Assembly: GCF_015182315.1 (NCBI RefSeq)
Contig: NZ_PRDL01000001.1
Location: forward strand, 3,658,001 to 3,722,000
Direction of reading: 5' to 3'
DNA: 64,000 nt
Origin: Cellvibrio polysaccharolyticus
GTDB taxonomy: Bacteria; Pseudomonadota; Gammaproteobacteria; Pseudomonadales; Cellvibrionaceae
In this document: one piece after another, positions 1 through 7,696 of the stretch
How the letters are laid out: each line of letters starts with the position of its first letter
Numbering within the stretch: position 1 is the first letter of the stretch
The notes under the pieces: model-generated
The model's input: only the letters and a program-made list of their open reading frames with translations
Database searches by the model: none
What the model was told of the DNA's origin: nothing
Made by a program: the position numbers and the translations under genes

Positions 1-63
1 GAATACAGCACCGGGCATTTGCAGTTACTGCATCAGCCGGTGGGAGCGGAAGTAATACCTTAG
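1..63 (+). CDS. C-terminal end of an unidentified protein (partial)
   Basis: Frame 1 is open from the window edge to a TAG at 61-63 and gives 20 residues ending in GAEVIP. A strong bidirectional terminator starts at the very next base, as expected for the end of a real gene facing the convergent J-protein gene. Too little sequence is present to name a family. The rest lies upstream of the window. Confidence 0.5.
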   Translation, partial: EYSTGHLQLLHQPVGAEVIP

Positions 64-109
64 AAAAAATAGCGGCTGATGTGGTTAGCTGTATTAGCCG
101 CTATTTTTT
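64..109. terminator. Bidirectional intrinsic terminator
   Basis: A perfect 14-bp inverted repeat (64-77 and 96-109) has a GC-rich core AGCGGCT/AGCCGCT and carries an A-run on one side and a T-run on the other. It can therefore end transcription from both directions. It sits between the partial plus-strand gene and the minus-strand J-protein gene, which converge here. Confidence 0.9.
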
Positions 110-119
110 ATCATGTCTA

Positions 120-1016
120 TTAGTGAATACCTGTCAATCTGGTGACCACATAAAGAACAAATCCAGTAAATATAGCGAGAAAAACCAGCAACTCATGTCG
201 GCTTTTTTCCCTGATTCTTTCAGCGCGCTGCTGATGCAAAGTACTCAGTGTTGAACTCTTTTCATAATTTATTACTCCGCCGCGCACTTTAAGCCCAATT
301 TCCGGCGATGCAGCAGACTCTATTTGATAACAGAGATCCCGGCAAAAGACGCCACCAAAATTTTGCTCCAGATAATCGCGCCGCGTATTCCAGAAAAATA
401 TCTGATTACAATACCCCAACACCGCGTCGGGAATTTTACGATTGTAATAGCCGCCCGACTTACGATGCTTCAATCGAACCTTGCTAAATTCCACAAACAT
501 TTTAAAAACCTGGCAACCAAGAGCCCAGTTGAAGTCATCTTCCAGTACATAAGGCGTTGATTCAAGGAAGCGCCATGGTTCAACAGTATCCGCCAGCCTT
601 TTTGATTCCAGCAGCTCAGCCACCTTAGCCGTCAGCGCCATGAACACTTCCTGGCGTGCTCTCAGCGCCTGCTGCTGACGCTCAATATTTTCATTAACAG
701 CCGAGGGGGATTCACTCTGTAAATCAGCAGCTTCGATATTGCCTTGTTCGCTGGCAGCCTGATCGTCGCGCGGCACATCAAGCTGGCGCTGCGAGCCGTC
801 CTGCCCCTCAATCTCCGAATGTACCCTGGGGCGGGCTTCATGCATGGCTGCCGATTCAACTAACGCAAGCGCCTTTTTGTAAGCCTGATGCAGCATTTGA
901 AAGGCATTGGTATCTTCATCAGGGCGAGTAGATTTCAATTGAATCGCATAAGCTTTTTTTATGGCACGCACATCATTTGTTGGCTCGATTCCCAGCAGCC
1001 CCCACAGGTTATTCAT
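120..1016 (-). CDS. Degenerate J-domain protein, DjlB/DjlC-like HscC co-chaperone
   Basis: A 298-residue protein with an N-terminal J-like domain (about residues 3-55), a polar Gln/Glu-rich middle, and one C-terminal membrane helix (about 275-295, LLVFLAIFTGFVLYVVTRL). In place of the canonical HPD loop it reads RPD at about residues 31-33. The chosen ATG at 1016 has a GAGGAG ribosome site and overlaps the stop of the Hsp70 gene by four bases (ATGA), so the two are translationally coupled. In E. coli, HscC works with the membrane J-like proteins DjlB and DjlC. By context this is the same kind of tail-anchored partner, recruiting its Hsp70 to the membrane. The family call rests on the N-terminal pattern and the neighbour. 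Substrates are unknown. Confidence 0.75.
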   Translation of the reverse strand: MNNLWGLLGIEPTNDVRAIKKAYAIQLKSTRPDEDTNAFQMLHQAYKKALALVESAAMHEARPRVHSEIEGQDGSQRQLDVPRDDQAASEQGNIEAADLQSESPSAVNENIERQQQALRARQEVFMALTAKVAELLESKRLADTVEPWRFLESTPYVLEDDFNWALGCQVFKMFVEFSKVRLKHRKSGGYYNRKIPDAVLGYCNQIFFWNTRRDYLEQNFGGVFCRDLCYQIESAASPEIGLKVRGGVINYEKSSTLSTLHQQRAERIREKSRHELLVFLAIFTGFVLYVVTRLTGIH

Positions 1017-2704
1017 AACCACTCCTCACGATCCAGTTTGTCAAAAGTCTCGCGCAAGCTTTTACGTGCTTTCATTATTGCATTGGGGTTTTGCTCTTCG
1101 AGAACACGTTCGAAACTTGCCAACAGTGCAGCGATCTGTCCGCGCAAATCACCAAGGCTGGTTTCATACAAACGTTCACCTCTGGCCAACAACGCCCGGT
1201 TTTCCTCACCATCCCGAGGGTGAAATTTAAGTTCTGCCAGTTTTCGATGTGAAGCCTGCTTTTGCGATTCAGACATCTGCCCGGCATTACGCTCCAGCGT
1301 AATAGACCTAGTGATTTGTGTAGAAATAACGGTTGCATCCACTTCCAGCAGACCATTTACATCGTAGGAATAACGGATATCAATTGCCTCCTGCCCTTTC
1401 GGCGCAGCAGGTACGCTCATATTTAAATCACCGAGAAAAACATTCTTCTTAACGTAACGACTCTCGCCCTGGTACACATCAATTTTTACCTGGGTCTGCA
1501 TATCTGACGCCGTAAAAACGCGCCTTACCACACTGGCCGGCACCACTGAGTTGCGCTCAATAATCGGGAAAAAATAATGGCCATATTTCGGACTATCATT
1601 ATTAACAACCGACGTGCCCAGCGAGTAAGGGCAAATATCCGTAAGAACAATATCCTCCAATGCCTCATTGCGCGCTACCAGCCCCGCCTGCACAGCAGCG
1701 CCCATTGCTACTACCAGATCAGGGTCGAGATTACAGGACGGAAACCGCCCCAACATTCTCGCCATGGTGTTGCGGAATAAACCCAGCTTTGTAGAACCAC
1801 CAACCAGAATAATGTCGCTTATCGCCCCCAGCGACAGTTTCGCATCGCGCAGCGCCTGCTCAACCGGCTGCTTGCAGCGCAGTATCAACGGCGTAACAAC
1901 GCGGGCAAACCAATCCGGCGTCATGCTCCATGTGGATGGCACATTATCAATATTCAGGGTGATATCGTATTTGTCTATCTGGCTAATACGACGTTTGGCA
2001 GTCTCCATTTGCATGTAGAGCATTTGCAGTGTTTTTTTGGAAAGTGTCGATCGGGCGATCGCCAGCTCACCTAGCAGCGCATCCACCATTGCATCAACAA
2101 AATCTTCACCACCGAGAAAGTTGTCGCCGGCACTGGCATGCACTTCCATAATGCCATCGAAGAATTCCAGTATGGTGACATCGAAGGTACCGCCGCCAAA
2201 GTCGAGAATCAGAAAGGTTCCTTCCTGTTTATCGTTAAGGCCATAAGCGATGGCGGCCGCCGTAGGTTCGTTAATAAGCCGCTGTACTTTCAAGCCGGCG
2301 AGCTCACCGGCCATACGGGTTGCCTGTCGCTGGCTCTCGTTGAAGTAGGCAGGAACGCTGATAACAGCCTCGGTAACCTCTACCCCCAAATGGCTTTCGG
2401 CATCCTCCTTTAAAGACCGGAGAATCAGGGAAGATAGCTCCGGAGCGGAAAATACCTGGTCGGCCAGCTGAACCTTGTGGTTACTTCCCATCAAGCGTTT
2501 GAACGCGCCAACTGTTTTATCGCTGTGGTCAATCAGCCGCTCTTTGGCTGTTTTACCGACCACCACCTTTCCCGACTCATCCAGCCCCACCACAGAGGGT
2601 GTTAATAGCTCGCCAAGGCGATTGGGCACCAATGTTGCTCCCGCCTCGCCCCAATAACCGCAGGCACTATTGGTTGTTCCGAGATCAATTCCTATAACCG
2701 TCAT
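1013..2704 (-). CDS. hscC: Hsp70-family chaperone, HscC type
   Basis: A 563-residue Hsp70, close to the size of E. coli HscC (about 556) and shorter than DnaK (about 640) because the C-terminal lid is reduced. The N-terminus has the phosphate-1 loop IGIDLGTTNS (residues 4-13). Later come NEPTAAAIAYG, the phosphate-2 loop DFGGGTFDV and the adenosine motif GGSTKL, so the ATPase fold looks intact. The substrate-binding beta domain follows at about 385-500. The ATG at 2704 has a GGGAGA ribosome site. It is the first gene of a two-gene operon with the J-like protein and is divergent from the moa operon. HscC is a specialised chaperone, not a housekeeping one; its client here cannot be deduced. Confidence 0.88.
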   Translation of the reverse strand: MTVIGIDLGTTNSACGYWGEAGATLVPNRLGELLTPSVVGLDESGKVVVGKTAKERLIDHSDKTVGAFKRLMGSNHKVQLADQVFSAPELSSLILRSLKEDAESHLGVEVTEAVISVPAYFNESQRQATRMAGELAGLKVQRLINEPTAAAIAYGLNDKQEGTFLILDFGGGTFDVTILEFFDGIMEVHASAGDNFLGGEDFVDAMVDALLGELAIARSTLSKKTLQMLYMQMETAKRRISQIDKYDITLNIDNVPSTWSMTPDWFARVVTPLILRCKQPVEQALRDAKLSLGAISDIILVGGSTKLGLFRNTMARMLGRFPSCNLDPDLVVAMGAAVQAGLVARNEALEDIVLTDICPYSLGTSVVNNDSPKYGHYFFPIIERNSVVPASVVRRVFTASDMQTQVKIDVYQGESRYVKKNVFLGDLNMSVPAAPKGQEAIDIRYSYDVNGLLEVDATVISTQITRSITLERNAGQMSESQKQASHRKLAELKFHPRDGEENRALLARGERLYETSLGDLRGQIAALLASFERVLEEQNPNAIMKARKSLRETFDKLDREEWL

Positions 2705-3027
2705 ATTATTTTTTTCTCCCTTTACAGCGCGCCTTTATCCGGAGCGACACAAAAAAGGAAAAGTACGACATTGTGAAGAGAAAGTCATTACCACCAATGC
2801 AACAATCTCCTACCTCCAAAAACGCCCTGTTTTGATACAGAAACCTTTCTTCATCACTTGTAAGCGGTCATTAACAGTGCGAAGAGCAAATAATTTCGGG
2901 CGCAATTGGCTCATTACTCGCGATTTACGCACCAAATAAGTACTGGCACAGGAGTTGCAGCCGCTCGCATACATCCCGGCGTTTAAAACCAGCACCGGTA
3001 TTTTTTGGCTGACCGATATTCTTCGCT
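2705..3027. promoter_or_regulatory. Divergent hscC/moaA intergenic region
   Basis: This 323-base stretch separates two divergent operons. It holds the sigma-54 promoter described separately (2944-2959) on the moa side. No gene is visible. The roughly 200 bases upstream of the promoter are where an enhancer-binding activator would be expected, but no recognisable activator site was found. Confidence 0.6.
2944..2959 (+). promoter_or_regulatory. Sigma-54 (RpoN) promoter of moaABCDE
   Basis: The sequence TGGCACAGGAGTTGCA matches the sigma-54 consensus TGGCACR-N4-TTGCW at every fixed position. The -24 GG (2945-2946) and -12 GC (2957-2958) have the required 12-base offset. Predicted transcription would start near 2970, about 58 bases before moaA. 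Sigma-54 promoters need an ATP-dependent activator, so the moa operon is probably induced by a nitrogen or respiratory signal. Confidence 0.8.
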
Positions 3028-4008
3028 ATGAGCGCCACACTGACCGACAATTTTGCCAGGCAGTTTTCCTACCTGCGGCTTTCCATCACGGAAGTGTGCA
3101 ACTTTCGTTGCAACTACTGTTTGCCCGACGGCAACGATTGCACCGATCGCAGCGGCGAATTGCGCGTGGATGAAATTGCCCGGCTGGCGAAAGGCTTTGC
3201 TGAACTGGGCACCCGCAAAATACGCATTACCGGTGGCGAGCCCTCGTTACGGACCGATCTTTGCGACATTATCCGGGTATGCAAAAACACACCGGGCATT
3301 GAAACGGTATCGCTCACCACCAACGGTTACCGTCTGGATAAAGATGTATTGCGCTGGCGCGATGCCGGGCTGGATACACTCAACGTCAGCCTCGACAGCC
3401 TCGACCCGCTGCAATTTCAACTGATTACCGGCAGCAAAAAATTCGACAATATTTTGCGCGGGCTGGCACTGGCAGAGAACGCCGGTTTTCAGCAGCTGAA
3501 AATCAACAGCGTATTGATGCGTGAGCACAATGCCAATGAACTGCATCGCTTCACCGACTTTGTCAAAGACCGGCCCATAACGCTACGTTTTATCGAATTG
3601 ATGCAAACCGGCAAGTCCGCTGATTTTTTTGCTCGCCAACATGTACGCGCCCAGGATATTAAACAGCAATTATTGCAACAGGGCTGGCTACCGGTTATTC
3701 GCCCGGAACACGCCGGGCCCGCACAGGAATTTATGCACCCGCAATACCAGGGCGGTATCGGTTTGATCATGCCCTACAGCAAAAACTTTTGTGATGATTG
3801 CAATCGCTTGCGGGTTTCCAGCCAGGGCGATTTGTTTTTATGCCTGTTTGCCGAAGCACATCAAAGCCTGCGTAATGCATTACAGGATGACAATACCGAA
3901 GCCTTGAAACACCGGCTGACGCATTTGATTCAGCAAAAAAAACAAACCCACGGTTTACACGAATACAACCCCGGCAAAACCCGCCACCTGGCAATGATTG
4001 GCGGCTGA
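3028..4008 (+). CDS. moaA: GTP 3',8-cyclase MoaA
   Basis: Radical-SAM enzyme that, with MoaC, turns GTP into cyclic pyranopterin monophosphate, the first step of molybdenum-cofactor synthesis in the cytoplasm. At 326 residues it has the normal length. The N-terminal radical-SAM cluster ligands are C24, C28 and C31 (CNFRCNYC). The second 4Fe-4S cluster near the C-terminus uses C255, C258 and C272. The protein ends in the Gly-Gly tail that inserts into the active site. It is the first gene of moaA-moaB-moaC-moaD-moaE and is preceded by a sigma-54 promoter. The start has only a weak ribosome site. Confidence 0.96.
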   Translation: MSATLTDNFARQFSYLRLSITEVCNFRCNYCLPDGNDCTDRSGELRVDEIARLAKGFAELGTRKIRITGGEPSLRTDLCDIIRVCKNTPGIETVSLTTNGYRLDKDVLRWRDAGLDTLNVSLDSLDPLQFQLITGSKKFDNILRGLALAENAGFQQLKINSVLMREHNANELHRFTDFVKDRPITLRFIELMQTGKSADFFARQHVRAQDIKQQLLQQGWLPVIRPEHAGPAQEFMHPQYQGGIGLIMPYSKNFCDDCNRLRVSSQGDLFLCLFAEAHQSLRNALQDDNTEALKHRLTHLIQQKKQTHGLHEYNPGKTRHLAMIGG

Positions 4009-4080
4009 GGATGAACAGAAAAAGCCGCAAGACTTCTGTCGAGCACCGGGTTTATTTAAACCGACTATTTGGAAATCATC

Positions 4081-4611
4081 ATGTCTGACCTGCTAAAAAC
4101 CACTCAACCCCTTGCCATTGCGGTACTCACGGTTTCTGATACCCGTCAATTGGAGCAGGACACCTCCGGCGCGTTATTAATAGAGCGCCTTACCGCCGCC
4201 GGCCACCAGCTCGCCGACCGGCAACTGATTCCCGACGATATTTATCGCATCCGCGCGGTGGTCTCCGGCTGGATTGCAGACCCGGCCATCCAGGTGGTGT
4301 TGATTACCGGCGGCACCGGCATGGCCATACGCGATGTTACCCCGGAAGCCATCAAACCTTTGCTGGATAAAACCATTGATGGTTTCGGTGAATTGTTCCG
4401 CAGTATTTCCTATGAACAGATTGGCGTTTCTACCTTGCAATCGCGCTGCCTCGCAGGCTTTGCCAACCGCACCTTGATTTTCTGCCTGCCCGGCTCAACC
4501 GGCGCCTGCAAAACCGCCTGGGATGGTATTTTACAATCGCAGCTGGACGTGAATCATCGCCCCTGCAATTTTGTGGTACACCTGAAAAACAGCACCGGTG
4601 CCCACTCATGA
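4081..4611 (+). CDS. moaB: Molybdopterin adenylyltransferase-type protein MoaB/Mog
   Basis: A 176-residue MoaB/Mog-family protein. The family activates molybdopterin by adenylylation before metal insertion; in some bacteria MoaB has little activity and Mog does the job. The start of the fold (AVLTVSDTR), the MPT-binding GGTG motif and the RDVTPEA signature are present. The frame extends upstream to a TTG at 4069, but the ATG at 4081 gives the usual N-terminus. The stop overlaps the moaC start by four bases (ATGA), so the two are translationally coupled. Because no intact moeA is present in this window, the final metal-insertion step must be encoded elsewhere. Confidence 0.92.
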   Translation: MSDLLKTTQPLAIAVLTVSDTRQLEQDTSGALLIERLTAAGHQLADRQLIPDDIYRIRAVVSGWIADPAIQVVLITGGTGMAIRDVTPEAIKPLLDKTIDGFGELFRSISYEQIGVSTLQSRCLAGFANRTLIFCLPGSTGACKTAWDGILQSQLDVNHRPCNFVVHLKNSTGAHS

Positions 4612-5111
4612 CCGCGCTTACCCATCTTGATGCCAAAGGCGCGGCGCACATGGTGGATGTGGGAGAAAAAACTCCGACCAAACGCGAAGCGATTGCCGAA
4701 GCGCGGGTGCAAACCCGACCGGAAGTGGTTGCCATGATCAGCGCCGGAAAAATCCCCAAGGGCGATGTACTGGCCACGGCGCGCATCGCCGGTATTATGG
4801 CCGCAAAAAAAACGCCCGAGCTGATCCCGCTATGCCATCCGCTGGCGCTGGAAAAAATCACTATTGAATTCGATTGCGATGCCACCTCCGGTGTTATCAC
4901 CTTGCAAGCGCGCTGTTCACTGCATGGCAAAACCGGTGTGGAGATGGAAGCCATGACCGCCGCATCGGTAGCGGCATTGACGCTTTACGATATGTGCAAA
5001 GCGGTGGACCCGGCCATGGTGATTGGCCCGATTGCCTTGTGCGAAAAGTCCGGCGGAAAAAACGGCCATTGGATTGCCCCCACAACTAACAGCACTCGCA
5101 GCACCGATTAA
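4608..5111 (+). CDS. moaC: Cyclic pyranopterin monophosphate synthase MoaC
   Basis: A 167-residue partner of MoaA that converts the 3',8-cyclo-GTP product into cyclic pyranopterin monophosphate. It has the family signatures HMVDV near the N-terminus, CHPLALEKI in the middle, and KTGVEMEAMTAASVAALT followed by DMCKAVD near the C-terminus. Length is normal. It begins inside the moaB stop (ATGA) and is followed by moaD after a 57-base gap. Confidence 0.96.
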   Translation: MTALTHLDAKGAAHMVDVGEKTPTKREAIAEARVQTRPEVVAMISAGKIPKGDVLATARIAGIMAAKKTPELIPLCHPLALEKITIEFDCDATSGVITLQARCSLHGKTGVEMEAMTAASVAALTLYDMCKAVDPAMVIGPIALCEKSGGKNGHWIAPTTNSTRSTD

Positions 5112-5168
5112 AATGCATTGTCCGGCACGCGATGATGGCCGGGTATTGATGAAGAGACTCTCGCCGAT

Positions 5169-5420
5169 ATGATTAAAATATTATTTTTTGCTTCATTGCG
5201 CGAAACTCTGGGCTGCGCAGAGTTGCAACTTCCCGCCGCTGAAAAAAACGCAACGGTTGCCACGCTGCTGCAAGGGTTATTGCAACAATACCCGCAATGG
5301 CAAGAAGTGCTCACCGCACCCAATATATTAATCAGCCGCAACCGGGAAATGGCGAAAACAGGTACGTTAATCCAGGCCGGTGATGAAATTGCATTTTTCC
5401 CACCGGTAACCGGAGGCTGA
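5169..5420 (+). CDS. moaD: Molybdopterin synthase small subunit MoaD
   Basis: An 83-residue ubiquitin-like sulfur carrier. Its C-terminal Gly-Gly (residues 82-83, PPVTGG) is adenylylated and thiocarboxylated by MoeB and a sulfurtransferase, then supplies sulfur to molybdopterin synthase. Neither MoeB nor the sulfurtransferase is in the window. The stop codon TGA (5418-5420) is directly followed by the moaE ATG, which suits stoichiometric production of the two synthase subunits. Confidence 0.94.
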   Translation: MIKILFFASLRETLGCAELQLPAAEKNATVATLLQGLLQQYPQWQEVLTAPNILISRNREMAKTGTLIQAGDEIAFFPPVTGG

Positions 5421-5873
5421 ATGATCGCCATCCAACAAACCGACTTTGATACCGGCGCAGAATACCAACGCCTGGTAAAAGCGGCACCGAATGCAGGTGG
5501 CATTGTTTTGTTTATCGGGCGAGTGCGGGAGTTCAGCGAACAACAAACAGTAAGCGCGCTATTTATTGAACACTACCCGGGCATGACCGAGCGGGTATTT
5601 TCCGAAATAGCCGAAGAGGCCAGGCAGCGCTGGCCGTTACTGGCTGTTACCATCATTCATCGCGTTGGCACCTTGCAGGCAGGCGACAATATTGTACTGG
5701 TGGGCGTTGCCAGCGAACACCGCGCGGCGGCTTTCGAGGCAGCGCAATATATTATGGATTTGCTAAAAAGCCGTGCAACCTTGTGGAAAAAAGAAATACA
5801 ACCCGATGCAGAAAATTGGGTAACCGCAAAAAACTCCGATCACACCGCCGCTGAGCGCTGGCAAAAAAAATAA
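5421..5873 (+). CDS. moaE: Molybdopterin synthase catalytic subunit MoaE
   Basis: A 150-residue catalytic subunit that forms a heterotetramer with MoaD and converts cyclic pyranopterin monophosphate to molybdopterin. Conserved features include the GGIVLFIGRVRE region, the EHYPGMTE segment, HRVG, and the KSRATLWKKE segment carrying the catalytic lysines. It is the last gene of the moa operon. No terminator follows at once; a MITE-like inverted repeat lies 65 bases downstream and could form a hairpin in the transcript. Confidence 0.95.
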   Translation: MIAIQQTDFDTGAEYQRLVKAAPNAGGIVLFIGRVREFSEQQTVSALFIEHYPGMTERVFSEIAEEARQRWPLLAVTIIHRVGTLQAGDNIVLVGVASEHRAAAFEAAQYIMDLLKSRATLWKKEIQPDAENWVTAKNSDHTAAERWQKK

Positions 5874-5938
5874 TGGCCTATCATTAAAGTTATAAATAGC
5901 GTCAGGCTACTGACAAAAGTTAAATCTGCACAATGCGA

Positions 5939-6045
5939 GTTTGGCATTAGGGCATTTGTTCCAAAACCGTCGAGTCAGGGATGACTCGTCGGAGCTACAG
6001 GGAATGTATTCATGCGTTTTTGGAACAAATGCACTAATGGCAAAC
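5939..6045. mobile_element. MITE-like element with 28-bp terminal inverted repeats
   Basis: The terminal repeats 5939-5966 and 6018-6045 are inverted copies of each other with 26 of 28 bases matching; the core is GGAACAAATG. The 51-base interior contains a second small palindrome, CGAGTCA-N4-TGACTCG. The element is 107 bp, too short for any transposase, and lies in the non-coding gap between moaE and the BNR-4 gene. This is the structure of a non-autonomous MITE or a large palindromic repeat. No clear target-site duplication was identified. Confidence 0.7.
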
Positions 6046-6197
6046 GGACAGAATGGCACTTGGACTCAGAGTGAAAAAATAAGAGGTTTTTTTAATCCCT
6101 GGAAGGCATTGGTAAATGCCCTGCTTTACATCCCTCACCGTATCGCCTATTTTCCATCCTCTATCGCACTACCCATAAATAATAATGAGACAATCTT

Positions 6198-7529
6198 ATG
6201 CGTGCTTTTCTTGCGGCTCTGCTGCTGGGTATATCACTACTCACCGGCCCCGCCATCGCGGCGCCATCTGCCACACTGATTACCATTGATAACAATGCCT
6301 GGGCAGGCAGCTCGGTGAATGTGCTGGCAGGTGTTCGCCAAAGTGTATTTACCGAAGGTAATGTGCAGTACGCCGGTTTTTATAACCAGCAGGGCTATCT
6401 GGTGCTGGCAAAACGGACGCTGGATGACGAGACATGGCAAACCCGTGTGAGCCCTTACCAGGCCAACGTGGTGGATGCACACAACCACCTGAGTCTGGTG
6501 GTGGATGGCAGCGGGTTTCTGCATGTCTCTTTTGACCACCACAACACCCCGCTGAAATATGCGGTAGCCGTCGCCCCCGGCAGCCTGGAATTGGGCGAGC
6601 TGGTCAGCATGACCGGCAAGCACGAAAACTCGGTAACTTACCCGCAGTTTTACCGGTTGAATAATGGCGATCTGTTATTCAACTATCGCCACGGCGGCTC
6701 GGGCAGAGGCGTGCTGGTGGTCAATCATTACGACCATAAAACGCACCAGTGGTCACGTCGTCACGACGTGCTTATCGATGGTGAAGGCAAACGCAGCGCC
6801 TACTGGGATATGACTATAGACGCCAGGGGCGTGTTGCATTTGGCCTGGAATTGGCGCGAAACGCCGGACGTAGCCTCCAATTACAACCTCGCTTACGCAC
6901 GCTCTGCGGATCAGGGCAAAACCTGGCAGACGGTGAAAGGTGCCAATTACGCCATTCCGATTACCGATGCCACCGCCGATTACGCGGTGGTAATTCCGCA
7001 AAACAGCAATTTGATGAACCCGCCCGCCATTGCCGCCGATGCCAATTCACGCCCTTTTATTGCCAACTACTGGTCTGCCAAACCGGGCGATGCGCCGCGC
7101 TATCGGGTAGTCACGCCGGACGGCGACCGCTGGCAAGTGTTTGATGGCCCGAAAACCGCTGCCGATTTTTCACTATCCGGCATCGGCACCAAACGCCCGC
7201 CGATATCCCGTTCGGTGTTGCTGATTAAAAATAAACCAGATGCCAGCCTCGTGCATTTGATTTACCGCGATGACCACCAGGGCGAAAAAGTGATATTGGC
7301 TACCGCCGCTCTGCCTGCCGGGAAAACGGTTAATGCCCTGCGCTGGCAACAGCGCCCGCTGACCGATCTCAGCGTGGGCGCCTGGGAGCCATCGTTTGAT
7401 CCGCAACAGTGGCACCTCAATAGCCAGGCGCATTTACCGGTACAACAAGTAGAACAGCTGGATGGCTCTGACCACCAGGCCGCAGAGACAGCGCCAAAAC
7501 CTTTTTCTTTGCTGATGGTTAACCCCTGA
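6198..7529 (+). CDS. Exported BNR-4-type beta-propeller protein, possible polysaccharide lyase
   Basis: A 443-residue protein with a Sec signal peptide (residues about 1-22, ending AIAA). The body resembles BNR-4 repeat proteins: DAHNHLSL followed by GFLHVSFDHHNTPLKYA, then PQFYRLNNGDLLFNYRHG, and an Asp-box-like SADQGKTW. The fold is expected to be a seven-bladed propeller. Known BNR-4 relatives include ulvan lyases (PL24/PL25) and other glycan-active enzymes in which His residues of this first conserved block are catalytic. A secreted polysaccharide lyase is therefore a reasonable inference, not a proven one. No other carbohydrate-degradation gene or TonB receptor is adjacent. Confidence 0.75.
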   Translation: MRAFLAALLLGISLLTGPAIAAPSATLITIDNNAWAGSSVNVLAGVRQSVFTEGNVQYAGFYNQQGYLVLAKRTLDDETWQTRVSPYQANVVDAHNHLSLVVDGSGFLHVSFDHHNTPLKYAVAVAPGSLELGELVSMTGKHENSVTYPQFYRLNNGDLLFNYRHGGSGRGVLVVNHYDHKTHQWSRRHDVLIDGEGKRSAYWDMTIDARGVLHLAWNWRETPDVASNYNLAYARSADQGKTWQTVKGANYAIPITDATADYAVVIPQNSNLMNPPAIAADANSRPFIANYWSAKPGDAPRYRVVTPDGDRWQVFDGPKTAADFSLSGIGTKRPPISRSVLLIKNKPDASLVHLIYRDDHQGEKVILATAALPAGKTVNALRWQQRPLTDLSVGAWEPSFDPQQWHLNSQAHLPVQQVEQLDGSDHQAAETAPKPFSLLMVNP

Positions 7530-7548
7530 CCGGGCGCACCAATACCCT

Positions 7549-7567
7549 GCCCCGGAACATCCGGGGC
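7549..7567 (+). terminator. GC-rich hairpin after the BNR-4 gene
   Basis: GCCCCGG (7549-7555) and CCGGGGC (7561-7567) form a perfect 7-bp stem with a 5-base loop, 20 bases after the stop codon. No T-run follows, so it may stabilise the transcript end or act as a weak terminator. Confidence 0.45.
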
Positions 7568-7696
7568 GAAAATCCATTCCTCAACCGGTGCCCGCATCCG
7601 GCATAATAGCGCCCTGTGTTGCGGGCAAGCCTCCATGGCTTGCAAGCGGCTCGTAACCACCGCATGCTTAAATCGTCTTGAATCCGGAACCAGACC

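Noticed and set aside
324..560. A 78-codon plus-strand frame opposite the J-protein gene
   Set aside because: It is fully inside the J-protein gene on the other strand and has no independent support.
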